Shown in pieces: positions 22,848 to 33,671 of a DNA stretch of 64,000 bases. The notes below the pieces were generated by a model, which did not search any database, was not told the DNA's origin, and saw nothing but the letters and a program-made list of their open reading frames with translations. Position numbers and translations under genes: made by a program. Source of the stretch: Calycina herbarum (taxonomy: Eukaryota > Ascomycota > Leotiomycetes > Helotiales > Pezizellaceae); contig LLEY01000046.1 of assembly GCA_001414485.1 (NCBI GenBank), forward strand, positions 352,306 through 416,305. Reading direction: 5' to 3'. Within the stretch, counting starts at the first letter, position 1. Each line of letters starts with the position of its first letter.

Positions 22848-23492
22848 TGGGATGGTTTACTTGGTTTGGGCGGGAGATTTTCCTTCTGTTTTTGGGAAAA
22901 GGAGATTCGGAGATTATGTGTTGGTCTCTTATTTCACTTGTTTTGTAACAGCGAGGCGTTAACAGAGACAATACCATGTTCCTTTTGTTTGCAGGGTTCC
23001 TCATTTTGGGCGTTTTCACAATTATCAAAACGGAACCCTGTGGTACAATGTTGAGGCTGAGATTTTTTAGATTACAATAAGACAGTACTCTCCACATAAC
23101 GTGTTAAGCCTTCGATATTCATGGTTAGGAAATGAGCCAATATGACGCTTCAACACTGGCAATTTAAAAAAATGAAAGTATGATAGAGAAATAATGATCA
23201 TAACACATATTCAACGTATGCTTGTTGTGCCAGCTTGTGGGGGTAATCAATGTAACTTTTCTATTTACTTGGAACAATATAAAATGTCTACCTAGTCGTT
23301 TTAGAACAATCCAATCAGAACAACGAATATTTACTGCCGCTTTTAATGTGCACCGCGAGGTAGGGAGTATATTATTTGACCCCCTTTTCAAAACCGAAGT
23401 TCCGCCACCTGGGTTACAGCTAACCTTACCCCAGAATCCCCAGAGTTCAGGACGACCACAACTCAACCACGTTCATACAGACAATCGCTACA
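22848..23492. other. Intergenic region before ERG27
   Basis: 645 bases holding the 3' end of the acyltransferase transcript and the ERG27 promoter. Short opposite-strand frames (22735-23097, 23164-23521) look like shadows. No motif stands out. Confidence 0.5.
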
Positions 23493-25255
23493 ATGGGTTT
23501 ACCACCATGGGAGACGAGTGATAGCCAACTATTTGCCTTGATAACTGGCGCAAACAGGTAAGCGCGGCGGTTATGGCGAATCATTCTCATAGCTACCAAC
23601 CCCGCCGCGAACGTCAGATTCGCGCGGCTGCATGCTGCAGTTGGTTTCTGGGTTCCCTTTTTTACGAGTTTAGCGCATAATACTGATAGCTGGACAGCGG
23701 TTTGGGCTATGCAATTGCAGCCAGACTCATCGATGAATTCATCACCTCACCCGATACCTCTCCAAACAAGCACCTCATTTTGATCCTCTGCACCCGCGCT
23801 CCATTGAAGACCCGCTTCACCATATCGAGGCTGCGAGCCCATCTTCGAAGATGCGTCGAAAATTCGGCTTATGCTAAGAATCTGAGCCAGAAGGCAAAGG
23901 CACAGGGGAAAACATACAGATGGGAGGATCAGGTTCAAAGAGTGCATTTCTTGGGGGTGGAGGTTGATCTCTGCGATTTGAAGAGTGTATATAGACTCGC
24001 GGATAGGCTTGTCAATGGCACGATTGGTAGCCCAGATGCAACAACAATGGATGGTGGCAGACTGCCTCATGGGTCTCCGGGCACGCAAAGCTTTTCGGGC
24101 AATGTTCAACAGGACCGTTGGGCATTGAGTCAAACCCCCGGGTCTACTGGTGCTCAGAGATCGTGGGGCTGGGGGTTGAGTGGCATACGGATACCAAGGT
24201 TGGATGTGGTCATTCTGAGTGCGGGGATTGGGGGGTGGGTTGGTGTTGACTGGGTTCCTGCTATCCGGGATGTGCTCCTCGATACCGTGGAAGCCGTTAC
24301 CTATCCCAAGTTCAAAATACCAGACGTCGGAGCTCGTTCTAAGCCTCAGTCTTCGTATCTTGCAAAGATGACGAAAGACGAAGATAGCCAGCCATTGCTG
24401 TCAGAAAAACCAGAGTCTACGGAACCTCCGCTTGGTAACGTTTTCTGTTCAAACGTCTTCGGTCATTATATTCTTGCCCACGAACTAATGCCACTTTTAT
24501 CTCGCCCTGCTTCATCTACCTCCAAATCCGGAGGAAAGATCGTTTGGATCTCAAGTGTCGAGGGCCTGCCAGAAAATGTCGATCTTGATGATATCCAAGC
24601 TCTCAAATCCAAGACACCATATGAAGACACAAAGGGTCTGATCGACCTCATGACCTTAACCTCAAGCCTTCCCTCCGTTCAAAGGGTTGTCTCATCATAC
24701 TTCGATAGCTCGAAAACTGTTTCTGCATCAAAATCCAAACCCAGCGAGGAAGAAACAGAAGAACTTCCTCTCGTTAGACCAAGCATATATCTCACCCATC
24801 CCGGAATTTTCTGCTCTGAAATCATGCCATTACCTGGTATCTTAGTATTCTTTTATAGATTGATATTCATTTTCGCCCGTTGGATCGGAAGTCCGTGGCA
24901 TCCGGTTGATTCTTACAAAGCAGCCGTTGCGCCTACATGGATCGCTTTAACAGAGCCTGAAGCTCTTGAGAATATGGAGGGGGATGGTCTGAAGAAGGCA
25001 AAATGGGGTTCATCAACTAATAGAAGTGGGGATGAGCGGGTTATGAAGACGGAGGTTAATGGGTGGGGATGGACTGGTGTTGTAGAGGACACTACGGGAA
25101 AGAGTCTGGGAAGGAAACGGGGGGCGGTTGGTGTGACCAAGGAGTCGAGGGAGGACTTTGAGGTCTTGGGTGCTAAGTGTTGGGGCGAGATGGAGAAGTT
25201 GAGGGAGACTTGGGAGGGGTTTCTGGGAGTTAGGGATACAGAGGTTGAAAAGTGA
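23493..25255 (+). CDS. ERG27: 3-keto-steroid reductase Erg27
   Basis: Two exons, 23493-23557 and 23698-25255, with a 140-base intron that splits the cofactor motif; 540 residues. It is a short-chain dehydrogenase of the ergosterol pathway that reduces the C-3 ketone after C-4 demethylation, working in the ER complex with Erg25, Erg26 and Erg28. Seen: TGANSGLG at residues 18-25 (NADPH loop), LDVVILSAGIGGW in the NAG position, a conserved NVFGHYILAHEL, IVWISS, and the YxxxK pair in PYEDTK (Tyr330, Lys334). A hydrophobic segment (GILVFFYRLIFIFARWI) probably anchors the C-terminal half. It is longer than the 347-residue yeast enzyme, as is usual in filamentous fungi. It is known as the target of the hydroxyanilide fungicide fenhexamid; I did not assess resistance-linked positions. 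Confidence 0.93.
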
Positions 25256-25730
25256 TGTTGTCTATTTGGTAACTTGTGTGTATGTTTTACCTTCTCTCGT
25301 ACATCTTGTTTTAAAAGTTTTATTACCCTGATCGGTCAGACGGTGCAATTTGAATGAACAAACCTTGGCCAAACAATAGAGCCCCCTCCATGATGCTGCT
25401 TACCAGAAAAGGTAGGTAGCGAGAAGTCTTTTAACAAAAATTGCAAGAGTTTCGGCCATCTATTTTGCAAAGAATTATCCAAGAAGAGATACCCTCCCCA
25501 AGAGTTATCGGACAAGATCACGTTCAACGTACACCTCCCAGCTTCACTGTTCGAGACAATGACCACCTGAAGCTCACTTTCAAAGCAAGTGGGTTATGTC
25601 ACAGCAGGAGGACGTCAAGTTCACCTTTTGAGGGCTCCTTAGTGAGCGAAACGCTATAAAACCAAAGTTCTCCAGTTCAGAACTCTTTCTTCAACAACAC
25701 ACAACCATCAACACTTCGACAACGTCCTCC
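25256..25730. other. Intergenic region before the broken BTB-type gene
   Basis: 475 bases with the ERG27 3' end. The old promoter of the pseudogene may persist, with AACGCTATAAAACC as a TATA-like sequence at about 25649. No gene. Confidence 0.45.
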
Positions 25731-26816
25731 ATGGATGAAATCACCGCAGAGCCGTCGAGGATCTCATCAAGGTAAGAGTGCTCCATCGCAACACTCCGAT
25801 CTAATTCAAAAGCTCACACATGAATAGAAACTCGCGGGAACCGATATCAACTCCGACAGAGACCTTACCATCCGCCTATACACCATCAAGGATGTAGGAA
25901 CCAGTACCTTCGAGTCGGCTACCAACGGAGAGTCCATCCCAGGCAAGATCTTGATGTCTGTCAAAGTCACCCGTCAAATTCTGATCAACAACTTTGGGTA
26001 CTTCAAGCGGATGTTCACGAGCCAAAGATGGCTCGAGCATGACAAAACAGTCATCGACACGGAGTGTGATCACCCTCTTGCAGCCACTCTCTGGTTTCAC
26101 GCATATCATGAAGATGAAGTTCCGGAGAGCTTCAATGAGATGCCAGTTGAGGAGTTCTGGGAAGTCTTCCGTAAGTAGAGAATTCGATATGTGTTTCATG
26201 GTTCCTAGACCCTCATACTTGAAGCATGATTCTAACTCTCATACTCATATAGAATTTGGTCTTTTCCTCCAATCCAAACGCCCCAAGGAGGCCAATTTCT
26301 CGAAATTGAGAAATGGTTGGCCAAAGTTGTAGCCAACCAGTGTCAAAAATGCCATAACTCCCCAAAGAGAACGAAGAAAAATCCGCATGCTACTATATCC
26401 ATGTTACTTGTTTGATCTCCCGGCATTATTTGCGACTCTCACGAGGCTACTAGTTAAAAATTTTGCTGGTCATATTACCGAGTACAATCCTACGGGAAAC
26501 TACCACCTTCACTTGGATGGCAACATGATTGGTAAGTGAATATCCCGTCAGTGCATTGCTGGTGCGCCCATTCCCCTTTCACCTTGTAAGTGTAACCAGG
26601 CACGCAATAGGAGCCTTGAATGGAGCTTGGGACAGTCTGAAGTCTCAACTCATCGGTGGATTCTTCGAGCCCGAAGAGCAGTTCTTTCAAACCGATTGCA
26701 AGTGCAAGGAAAATCGCTCTATGCATATGCGGCGGTTGAAAACAAGACCGAGCTCTGGCCAGTCTAGAGACTTCAGCAAAAATCAATCGTTGACATTATC
26801 GATTGCGCTGGCTCTG
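25731..26816 (+). pseudogene. Broken copy of the BTB-like family (relative of the 53.5 kb gene)
   Basis: Exon order and sequence follow the intact gene at 53468-54826 but the frame is broken repeatedly. Exon 1 (25731-25771) starts MDEITAE and then needs a one-base shift to reach AVEDLIK. Exon 2 (25828-26170) is open: KLAGTDINSDRDLTIRLYT, then VTRQILINNFGYFKRMF and MPVEEFWEVFR. Exon 3 shifts frame twice between about 26300 and 26395 before resuming KIRMLLYPCYLFDLPALFATLTRLL and HITEYNPTGNYHLHLDGNMIG. The last exon (GALNGAWDSLKSQLIGGFFEPEEQFFQTDCKCKEN) shifts again near 26710 and meets a stop before KSIVDIIDCAGS. The C-terminal Cys-rich module is missing. The decay is by small indels rather than RIP-style transitions. 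Confidence 0.8.
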
Positions 26817-27017
26817 TAAGTGAGAATAATAAACGGTGTCTGGTTGGTGGCTCGGAAGACCATCGGTTGTGGCAAGTCGCGCGAAGTATAAGCGAGCAAA
26901 ACAGCATCCAATTGACGCGTACTAGCGCGCCTGTCGATTCCATACCACCACATTGATCTCTCCCATTTCCGCACAGCAGCACCTCCAATTCTGGATCTGC
27001 ACATCACGAACTCCACC

Positions 27018-28359
27018 ATGGCAGAAAAAAGAAAGGAGGGGCTTGCGGAAACGCTGGCCGAATACGCCAATGAAGAGAAAAAATTGAAGAAAGCGCTGAA
27101 GGCAGAGTTGAAGAAGGAAAATGAGAAATACAAGAAACGAAATGCGGAGATACACAAAAAGTACGACGATAAATTTGAATCATTACACCAGAGACGACTA
27201 GACGCAAAGGAAAAATTCGGTACGACACCTAAGGATGAAACATCAACAGAAACGGCCATCGAAAATTCATCAAACCGTCCTGCCAAACGTGTTGCGAGCC
27301 CCGAGCGCCCCTCCACCGAGCATTCTCACAAGAAGCAGAAAACGAAGAAAGAGGCAGATGCCACTGTGGCATCCCTCCCTGGCCAGAATGCTCACTGGTA
27401 CACGATTCCTGAAAACCAGACAAACCCCGGAACATCGAATTTCATATTTCACAAAGGCCTTGGGCTCTCGAAAAACCAATACCATCTACAGCAGTTAAGG
27501 ACCGACAAGGTTGCGAAGGCTGCATCTCTATTGTTGCCCGAGCTCCCCAACCCCTTCCCTACGAATGGCTTTAAAGATTTTAAAGTATGGTATTCGGAAA
27601 TTGTCGAGCCCATCCCACACAAACACATATTGAGCCAGCTTCCAAATCAACAATGGGTAAAAAAGGCCGTGGAGAACATGATGGTCAAGGCCATCTTTCG
27701 TGAAGCATCGAAGCCGGGTTTCAAATGGTCAGTTGCAGGATGTATAGGACTTTTTAAGCTGCACTGTGAGAGGAAGGGCGAGAACAAGGTGAACCAGGTC
27801 TATACGTGGAAATACGAGCGCGGACACCAGATTCAAATGCATTTCGAGGGTGCTTTCATATTCAAATCCACAGATCGCAACGTTATCATCAAGGATTGGG
27901 CCATCCGGCCTACTGAGAATGCCACCTTGAAATACGATACACAGAACTCCGACGTCGCTAAATGGGAGTCTGACGATGGAAGTTTGTCAATTTGGCTCAA
28001 ATTTGATGATGACAAGGGTCGAGGGAAGTTTTTGCGAATATACAGGGCGGGTTGGTCTGAGAAATCTCTGGTCCCAGAGTAAGTTGGCTTTAGATTACCT
28101 ATATTTCTTGTAGTATGTAACTAACTTTGATTGTCATAGAGCAAATCTTTTTCTTGGTGTCAGTGACCAACCTCCTCCTCCGGCCCTGAGAAATCCTTCC
28201 TCCTCAGCTATAAGCAATCAGCCTCACCAACCAACGGCGTCCGCACCACAAAATCGCTCCTCCTCCTCCTATGTCGAGAGGCCCTGGCCCTCCTACGGAC
28301 CCAGAATGCCCAACTGGGAGAAACCGGAAGAATGTTCTAAGAGGGCTTATGGAGAGTGA
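27018..28359 (+). CDS. Unrecognised protein with N-terminal charged coiled coil
   Basis: Two exons, 27018-28078 and 28140-28359 (61-base intron), giving 426 residues. The start has an excellent context (CACCATGG). Residues 1-70 are a highly charged, Lys/Glu-rich predicted coiled coil. Residues 75-120 are low complexity with a basic KKQKTKK stretch that could be a nuclear signal. Residues about 130-350 look globular, rich in aromatic residues (FKDFKVWYSEIVEP, WKYERGHQIQMHFEGAF, IIKDWAIRP, LSIWLKFDDDKGRGKFLRIYRAGW). The C-terminal 70 residues are Pro/Ser-rich. I do not recognise the family. It is convergent with the next gene, with 14 bases between stop codons. Confidence 0.75.
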
Positions 28360-28373
28360 TGTGGGGTCATGCT

Positions 28374-28976
28374 TTATATAGCAGTAAGCGACCAGGGAGT
28401 GATATGGTTGTACAACACCGGTTTAGTTGGAGATGTTGGTTTTTGAGTTGTATCTCGATGCAATGCCTGAATTGCCTCGAGTACCCTCTTTGCTACGAAT
28501 TTGGTATCTGAGCGTGCTAGGGTCTTGACAGCCGACGCGTTGCGGACATCGTCGTCTAAATATTGTAAGATTAAAGAGGAGGGGTTCCGAGTCTCGTCTA
28601 GAAGTGGGCGAATGGATGATGGGCCGGAGGCTTGGTAATGCTGAAGGATCTTTTGCTCCTGTGAGTGCAGTTCTGTGGATGATCGCGGTGTTAGTATTGC
28701 TCTTCCTAGAAGTATTCCCGAGGAGGAAATAGAGTCGTAATCCCCCTGAAATGGCTAAAAAGAATGAAGATGAACTCACTTGGAGAAGCTGTCTTGATAA
28801 TGACTCATTCGGATCGGGAGCCGCTTTTGCTACAAGATAGGTGAACAAGGAAAATCAGAATTGAGTGACTGAAGGACCTACAGACCAACCCATATGTTTT
28901 TGGCAAGCTTGGTGGAAACCAAGTAACTTCCCAGTCTGCCTTGGAGTGTTTGGCGAATCTTAATAGTAGCAGCCAT
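28374..28976 (-). CDS. Small unrecognised protein, three exons
   Basis: Proposed exons 28976-28886, 28829-28780 and 28745-28374, giving 170 residues. It starts MAATIKIRQTLQGRLGSY, basic and possibly a mitochondrial targeting sequence. The last exon is helical in character (EQKILQHYQASG, SLILQYLDDDVRNASAVKTL, FVAKRVLEAIQALHRD). The second intron would be only 34 bases, below the usual fungal minimum, and the first donor (GTCTGT) is weak. Reading through the second intron gives another open frame that ends at 28423, with Ser/Thr/Arg-rich composition that looks less like a protein. I prefer the spliced form because of its composition. No family recognised. Confidence 0.5.
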
Positions 28977-29761
28977 CGCGTTGCGTTGCGCTGTTGTCAG
29001 CACTGACTGTTGTGAGGTGTTGACTGAGTGGTTAGCTTATGAGATGTAGAAAGTGGTACAAAAGTACGCTAGTCTATGTATAATTACCGGACAAGTACCG
29101 AACAAATGACCAAATAATAATACTCTGTGCTTCCAACTCTATTTAGCTTGAACATACATACAAAGACAAGCTCATAGTCATAAAAATAGAAAACAAAAAC
29201 TCTCGCGGACCTCCTCAAGGTCCCACGCCCCCAAACCAAATTAATAACAAGTCAAGTAAAAAACCCAAGAAACCCTCAACTCGTCACATTCACATCCACA
29301 GCCACAAATTACAACAACCGTCTCTTCAAAAAGGCCAGGCATATGTATTATCTAACATTAATAAAATGTACACAGTAGCCTTCAATTCTTTCTTAACTTT
29401 TCTTCTCAGGTAGTAGTAAGACCTTCATCATACCCCCCTTTCCGCCCAAAATCTCAAGACGCCATGCTCACACCCCAAAAAGAAGAACCCTCTGCTCCAA
29501 CGAGAGAGCAAGAATCAGAAAAAGAGTGGAGAAAACAATAACATAAAATGCACCGCACGCATGCAAGTACGCTCATCCATATCCATATCCCAAAGTACAA
29601 CCCAGACCTCAAATAAAAACAGAAAAAATGCAAGTATTTTCTCTCTCCTATACCCCGCAAAAATCATAACAAAACAATGCAATTTTCTCTTGGTCTTCTT
29701 CTTTTTTTTGTTGAATTGGAGGAAAGAACGATTCTCGCTTGCTTGCTTGACTTTGCTGTTT
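28977..29761. other. Intergenic region, small-gene promoter and 3' end of the pyrophosphorylase gene
   Basis: 785 bases. The proximal 100 bases upstream of 28976 are probably the promoter of the minus-strand small gene. 29150-29761 is A- and C-rich and is probably the long 3' untranslated region of the minus-strand gene that ends at 29762. Short frames here have no protein-like composition. Confidence 0.5.
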
Positions 29762-31066
29762 TTACATAATGATAGCGGGGACATCCACATTAACCTTGAT
29801 GCTCTTGTGAGGAAGGATGCTCCCACCATTGACATAAATCTCATCACCAATCGTCACATCGTCACCCAACACACTGACATTTTCCAAGCGTGCCCACTTT
29901 CCAATAGTCGAGTTCCAGCCTACGATGGTGCTCTTGACCCACGCGTGGTCCTTGACTTTGGATCCCTCGAGGAGAACGCATCGTTGGAGACGAACACCAT
30001 CTCCTACGATAACATTTGGACCGATTGTGACGTTGGGGCCGATTCTGCAGTTTTTGCCAATCTTGGCAGAGGGGTCGATTAGGACGTTGCCTCCGTGGAC
30101 GTAGGATGTGTTGATGGGGGTGAGGAGCTTGGAACCCTTCTTGGTGAGGGAGGAGAGGTAAAGACATGTTCCGGTGAGGAAATCTTTTGGTTGTCCAACA
30201 TCCATCCAGAATCCCTCCAAATCGAAGGAGTGTAATTGTCCGTCGGCGCAAATCGCGGGGAAGGTTTCTTGCTCGATGGATGTAGGACGTAAATCGATGC
30301 GCTTGAGAACGCTGGGGTTCAGAATGTAAATACCAGCATTGATACGGTTTCCGACGAACTCGACTGGCTTCTCGACGAATCGGTCAATGCGTGAGTTGTG
30401 TCCTGGCTTGTGTACGACGACACCATATTTCGATGGTTCCTCGACCTTTGTGACTACAATTGTACCTTCTTGACCGTGAGCCTTGTGGAAAGCAGCCAAA
30501 TCAGCAAAAGGATATTCGCAGATGACGTCCGAGTTGAGAACGAAGAATGGGTCATCGTCTTTTCCGAGAATCTTTTCTGCGAGTTTAAGAGGACCGGCGG
30601 TGCCTAGAGGTTCGGATTCGATTGAGAATGTGATTTTGACGTTGAATTTCTCTTCATACTACCACGCCCCACTTCGTCAGCCTCGTAAATATTGGTAGGG
30701 GTTTTCGGGTTGGTATACCTCTTCTAGGTATTTTTCCATCACCTCTGGTCGGTAGTTGACCGCCAGAACGATATCTGTAACTCCGGCCTCTGCCAATGCC
30801 TCGACTTGGTGCAAAATCATGCGCTTGTTTCCAAACTCGACCAATGGCTTGGGAAGAGTGAGGGTCTGTCGATATGTCAGTCATTGTCGATATTGGAGGG
30901 TCTAGAGAATCTGCGGTCCAGGGTTCGAGGTTCTGGGACTTCGAGCGGGGTTTGAACGTACGAGAGGTCGTAGACGGGTGCCGAAGCCACCGACGAGAAT
31001 GAGGGCTGTTTTCCATGTCAGCAAGAGAGAAATTGATCTCTAAATCGGGAGCAGCTTACCCTTCAT
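29762..31066 (-). CDS. GDP-mannose pyrophosphorylase (mannose-1-phosphate guanylyltransferase)
   Basis: Four exons: 31066-31060, 31005-30962, 30865-30719 and 30658-29762, giving 364 residues (yeast Psa1/Vig9 is 361). It makes GDP-mannose from mannose-1-phosphate and GTP for N- and O-glycosylation, GPI anchors and cell-wall mannan, in the cytosol. Seen: the nucleotidyltransferase signature [22 protein letters not shown] assembled across three exons, [48 protein letters not shown], and a C-terminal left-handed beta-helix of hexapeptide repeats ([38 protein letters not shown]). The first coding exon is only 7 bases (ATG AAG G). Its donor and the intron's acceptor are canonical, and the result restores the family's exact N-terminus. 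Confidence 0.96.
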
Positions 31067-33348
31067 CTTGGGGGAAGTGGTAATGAGGAGTCTGTTGGGG
31101 AGGTGGTGTTGTAGTTAAAGGGGCACGAAAGGATACCCCACAATCCGATGGTTTATTTAAACTTTTGGTGAGCTTAAGGCGCAAAGAGTGAATGCGGTGG
31201 AAGACGTAGCGCAGGAATTTAGGGCTCAGCGAGAGTGGTCGAAGTGAATGCAGAAGTGTGGATTTGATGGAAGTGAAGAGGTTGGATTCGACAGGTGGTG
31301 GTGGTCTGGTCTTAGATCAAGGACACCTCTCAAAATCAATGGTTGCGCGGTCGAATCCCAAAGGGTAACTTCTCGCCTAGTGCCACCAGTGGAGAGATTA
31401 ATAGGGGCGCTTATTAAGGGACTAAGCTAGGTAAGGGACTAAGCTAGGTAAGGGACTAAGCTAGGAAGTGCTAGGGAGTGCTAGGGAGTAGGGACTGGAT
31501 ACGGGGCCGTGAGATTTGCAACCTGAACCTGGAACATCCTGATCTGAAATTTAACTGCTGCACCGGCTCGTGAGAAAGAGGCCAGCTGCACCACCGCTCA
31601 CCACGATTCTCACGCTTTTGAATTTAATTGCATGAGAGGACGACGGCCGTTTGGTTTGACGGCTACTCGAGTAGAGTGGTGTAAGGCTTTAATCTTAGTT
31701 ACCAAAACCAAACGAAAGACTACTTCATAGTACACAGTAGATGAGGTCACTTACTTGGGGGGTTCTAGATGCAGGAACCAGCCCCTATTGATTGTGATGA
31801 TATATGCGGCTCATTAGCTAGACCCGTCAATTACATTTTACGAGTGTCTTCTGATCTCTGATTTGAGGGGCTTTATTTCCTTAATTTTACGAGAGGAAAA
31901 CCTTCTTCTTTCGGTACATAGGAATAGGTACTTCACCCTCAGACCTGGTGTGTCATTTCTTGTAGTCCTTCAACCGCTTCGAAGCGGTGGGGGTTCCTCA
32001 TCTTCCTGGGAAAGATCCTTCTCCCTCTGACCACATTACCATTTCTTATTCCCAATCTCGTATTTCCCTAACATTCCACCTGCAACCTCCTAAAAGAGCA
32101 CCCAAACACGAGATCAAAAATAAGTCACCTGGTACCTCCCCAAAATATCACGAGGTGTCCAAAAAAAAAAGTGGTCTGCCAGTGGCTGTGCACTTCATCA
32201 ACGCCACAACCGCCTCGGTGGAATTTCATTTCCAGCTGGTTTCCTGAGGTGTGGACATTGGACGACGGTACTCGGTACTTAGTTCAACTGCATGCAGTAA
32301 GAACGTACCTAGAAGACCCAGATTACGTCGCTTCTTGCATACATAATAAACGGTGCTGGGTCCCTTTTTTCCCCAGGTGATCGGCCGAGGGGGTGGTAGT
32401 TTGTACGACCTAGTCACATCCTCTTAGGTATCAAGAAGTATCAAAATATCTCTGATCTCAAGAATCAAGAAATGCAACTCATTTAAAAGGGAGAAAGTCA
32501 ATATAATCGGTTGCCCATAGAATTTTTATTTTTCATCAAGTCATTTATCGTAAAAGTATCCTCCACTCCCACCTCAAAAGCCACCAATCCATTCCTTCTT
32601 CCCCCTCAATCCCAATTTTCCCCAAGCAAAAAGATAAACCAACCACCCAGTTGAGAAAAGAGAAGTCGTAAACGTCAATTCATTCAGAGAACAAAAGTTT
32701 CAAACGCTGCCACCACGCTGGCTAAATGCATGAAGGTAAAATGTGAAAAAAGGAAAGGTCTTCAAACCACCGCCCCCCAATGTCATGAAAATGGAAGAAA
32801 CAACAACACCTCTCCATGTCTTTTAAAAACTCAAGTGTTTGCAACGTAAAAAAGATGACCAGCCCCGTAAAGACAGTAAATTCAGAGTTGCCTCTGTTTC
32901 ATCAAGTGGCTGGTGCTGTATAATACCCACGCCTTGCCTCGAACAATTCTTGATATCGAAAAAAAGCGATGGGTCGTGTTGTAAGTTTGTATTTGTGTGG
33001 GAGGAAAATGGAATTCGTCCGTTCATTATAATTCGTTAAGGATTTGATTCTTCTGTCGCTCGTACTTCGTCAAAAGCAAAATAAAATTTTCTCGTGCCTC
33101 GTTGCCAGGCGGTTTTTCTTTTCTTCATTCGTTCGTTTCGTTTGATTTCGTAAAATGGGTTTGCCTTCGATTTCTTCAAAAGGAAAAGCCCTGCTCTAGA
33201 TCGGTTTCATCCAGAAAGTATGAGCAGAATTTGTGATTGGGTTTGGTGGTTGGTGATTGAAAAGAGAAGACTCTTTTGCTGCCAGAAGGAGAATTGACAG
33301 CTAATTCTTAGACTGTCGAAGAATGCGACGTCCAGGATATATAGCAGT
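31067..33348. other. Gene-free region upstream of the pyrophosphorylase gene
   Basis: 2.3 kb without a recognisable gene. The first few hundred bases are the pyrophosphorylase promoter. A 17-base tandem repeat lies at 31416-31466. 32500-33348 is probably the 3' untranslated region of the minus-strand dsRNA-binding-like gene, since it contains no competing frame. Confidence 0.45.
31416..31466 (+). repeat. 17-base tandem repeat, three copies
   Basis: AAGGGACTAAGCTAGGT three times head to tail (the last with one change at its end), followed by two shorter GTGCTAGGGA units up to about 31490. Confidence 0.85.
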
Positions 33349-33671
33349 TCATTCCGAAGATGTTGTGGAACTGCTGCTGCTCAGATTGACTGAATGTCTC
33401 CCCCCTCCTCGTTTCCTGTGTCGGCTACTGCTCTCATTGGCAGGCAGTCCTTGGACAACGCCATTGCGAGCCAGCATCCCTCCATTGACCGAGAAGTTTC
33501 GGCAGACCATAAACGCCCGCATTGCTGCGTTCTCCTGGGCCAATCCTCCGGACTCGTAGGCGAGATCGGTTTGATATTGTCGTCCATTGACCTCCACGTA
33601 ACAGGCGTATCCTGATTCATCTCTGTATGGCGAGTACACTGGATCTCCCCATCCACGACGTCGGCACAAAC
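33349..33671 (-). CDS. Last coding exon of a dsRNA-binding-domain-like protein
   Basis: The minus-strand exon starts after a good acceptor (CACCTAG at 33678-33672) and encodes 106 residues to a stop at 33349. Its core reads CRRRGWGDPVYSPY, then GYACYVEVNGRQYQTDLAYESGGLAQENAAMRAFMVCRNFSVNGGMLARNGVVQGLPANE in shorter blocks. The pattern of an N-terminal helix, a YxCxVxVNGRxYQTD strand pair and a final AQENAAMRA helix resembles a double-stranded RNA-binding fold. The tail is basic and then Ser-rich. The upstream exon or exons were not found with confidence: frame analysis shows a stop just before the acceptor, so the gene must start upstream, possibly beyond a long intron. This is a partial call. 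Confidence 0.6.

Noticed and set aside
20495..31066. Secondary-metabolite gene cluster
   Set aside because: No polyketide synthase, peptide synthetase, terpene cyclase or P450 is present. The lipid-related genes are ordinary housekeeping genes.
31320..31375. tRNA-like sequence with GGTCGAATCCC
   Set aside because: A B-box-like word is present but the T-stem does not pair and no acceptor or anticodon arm can be drawn.
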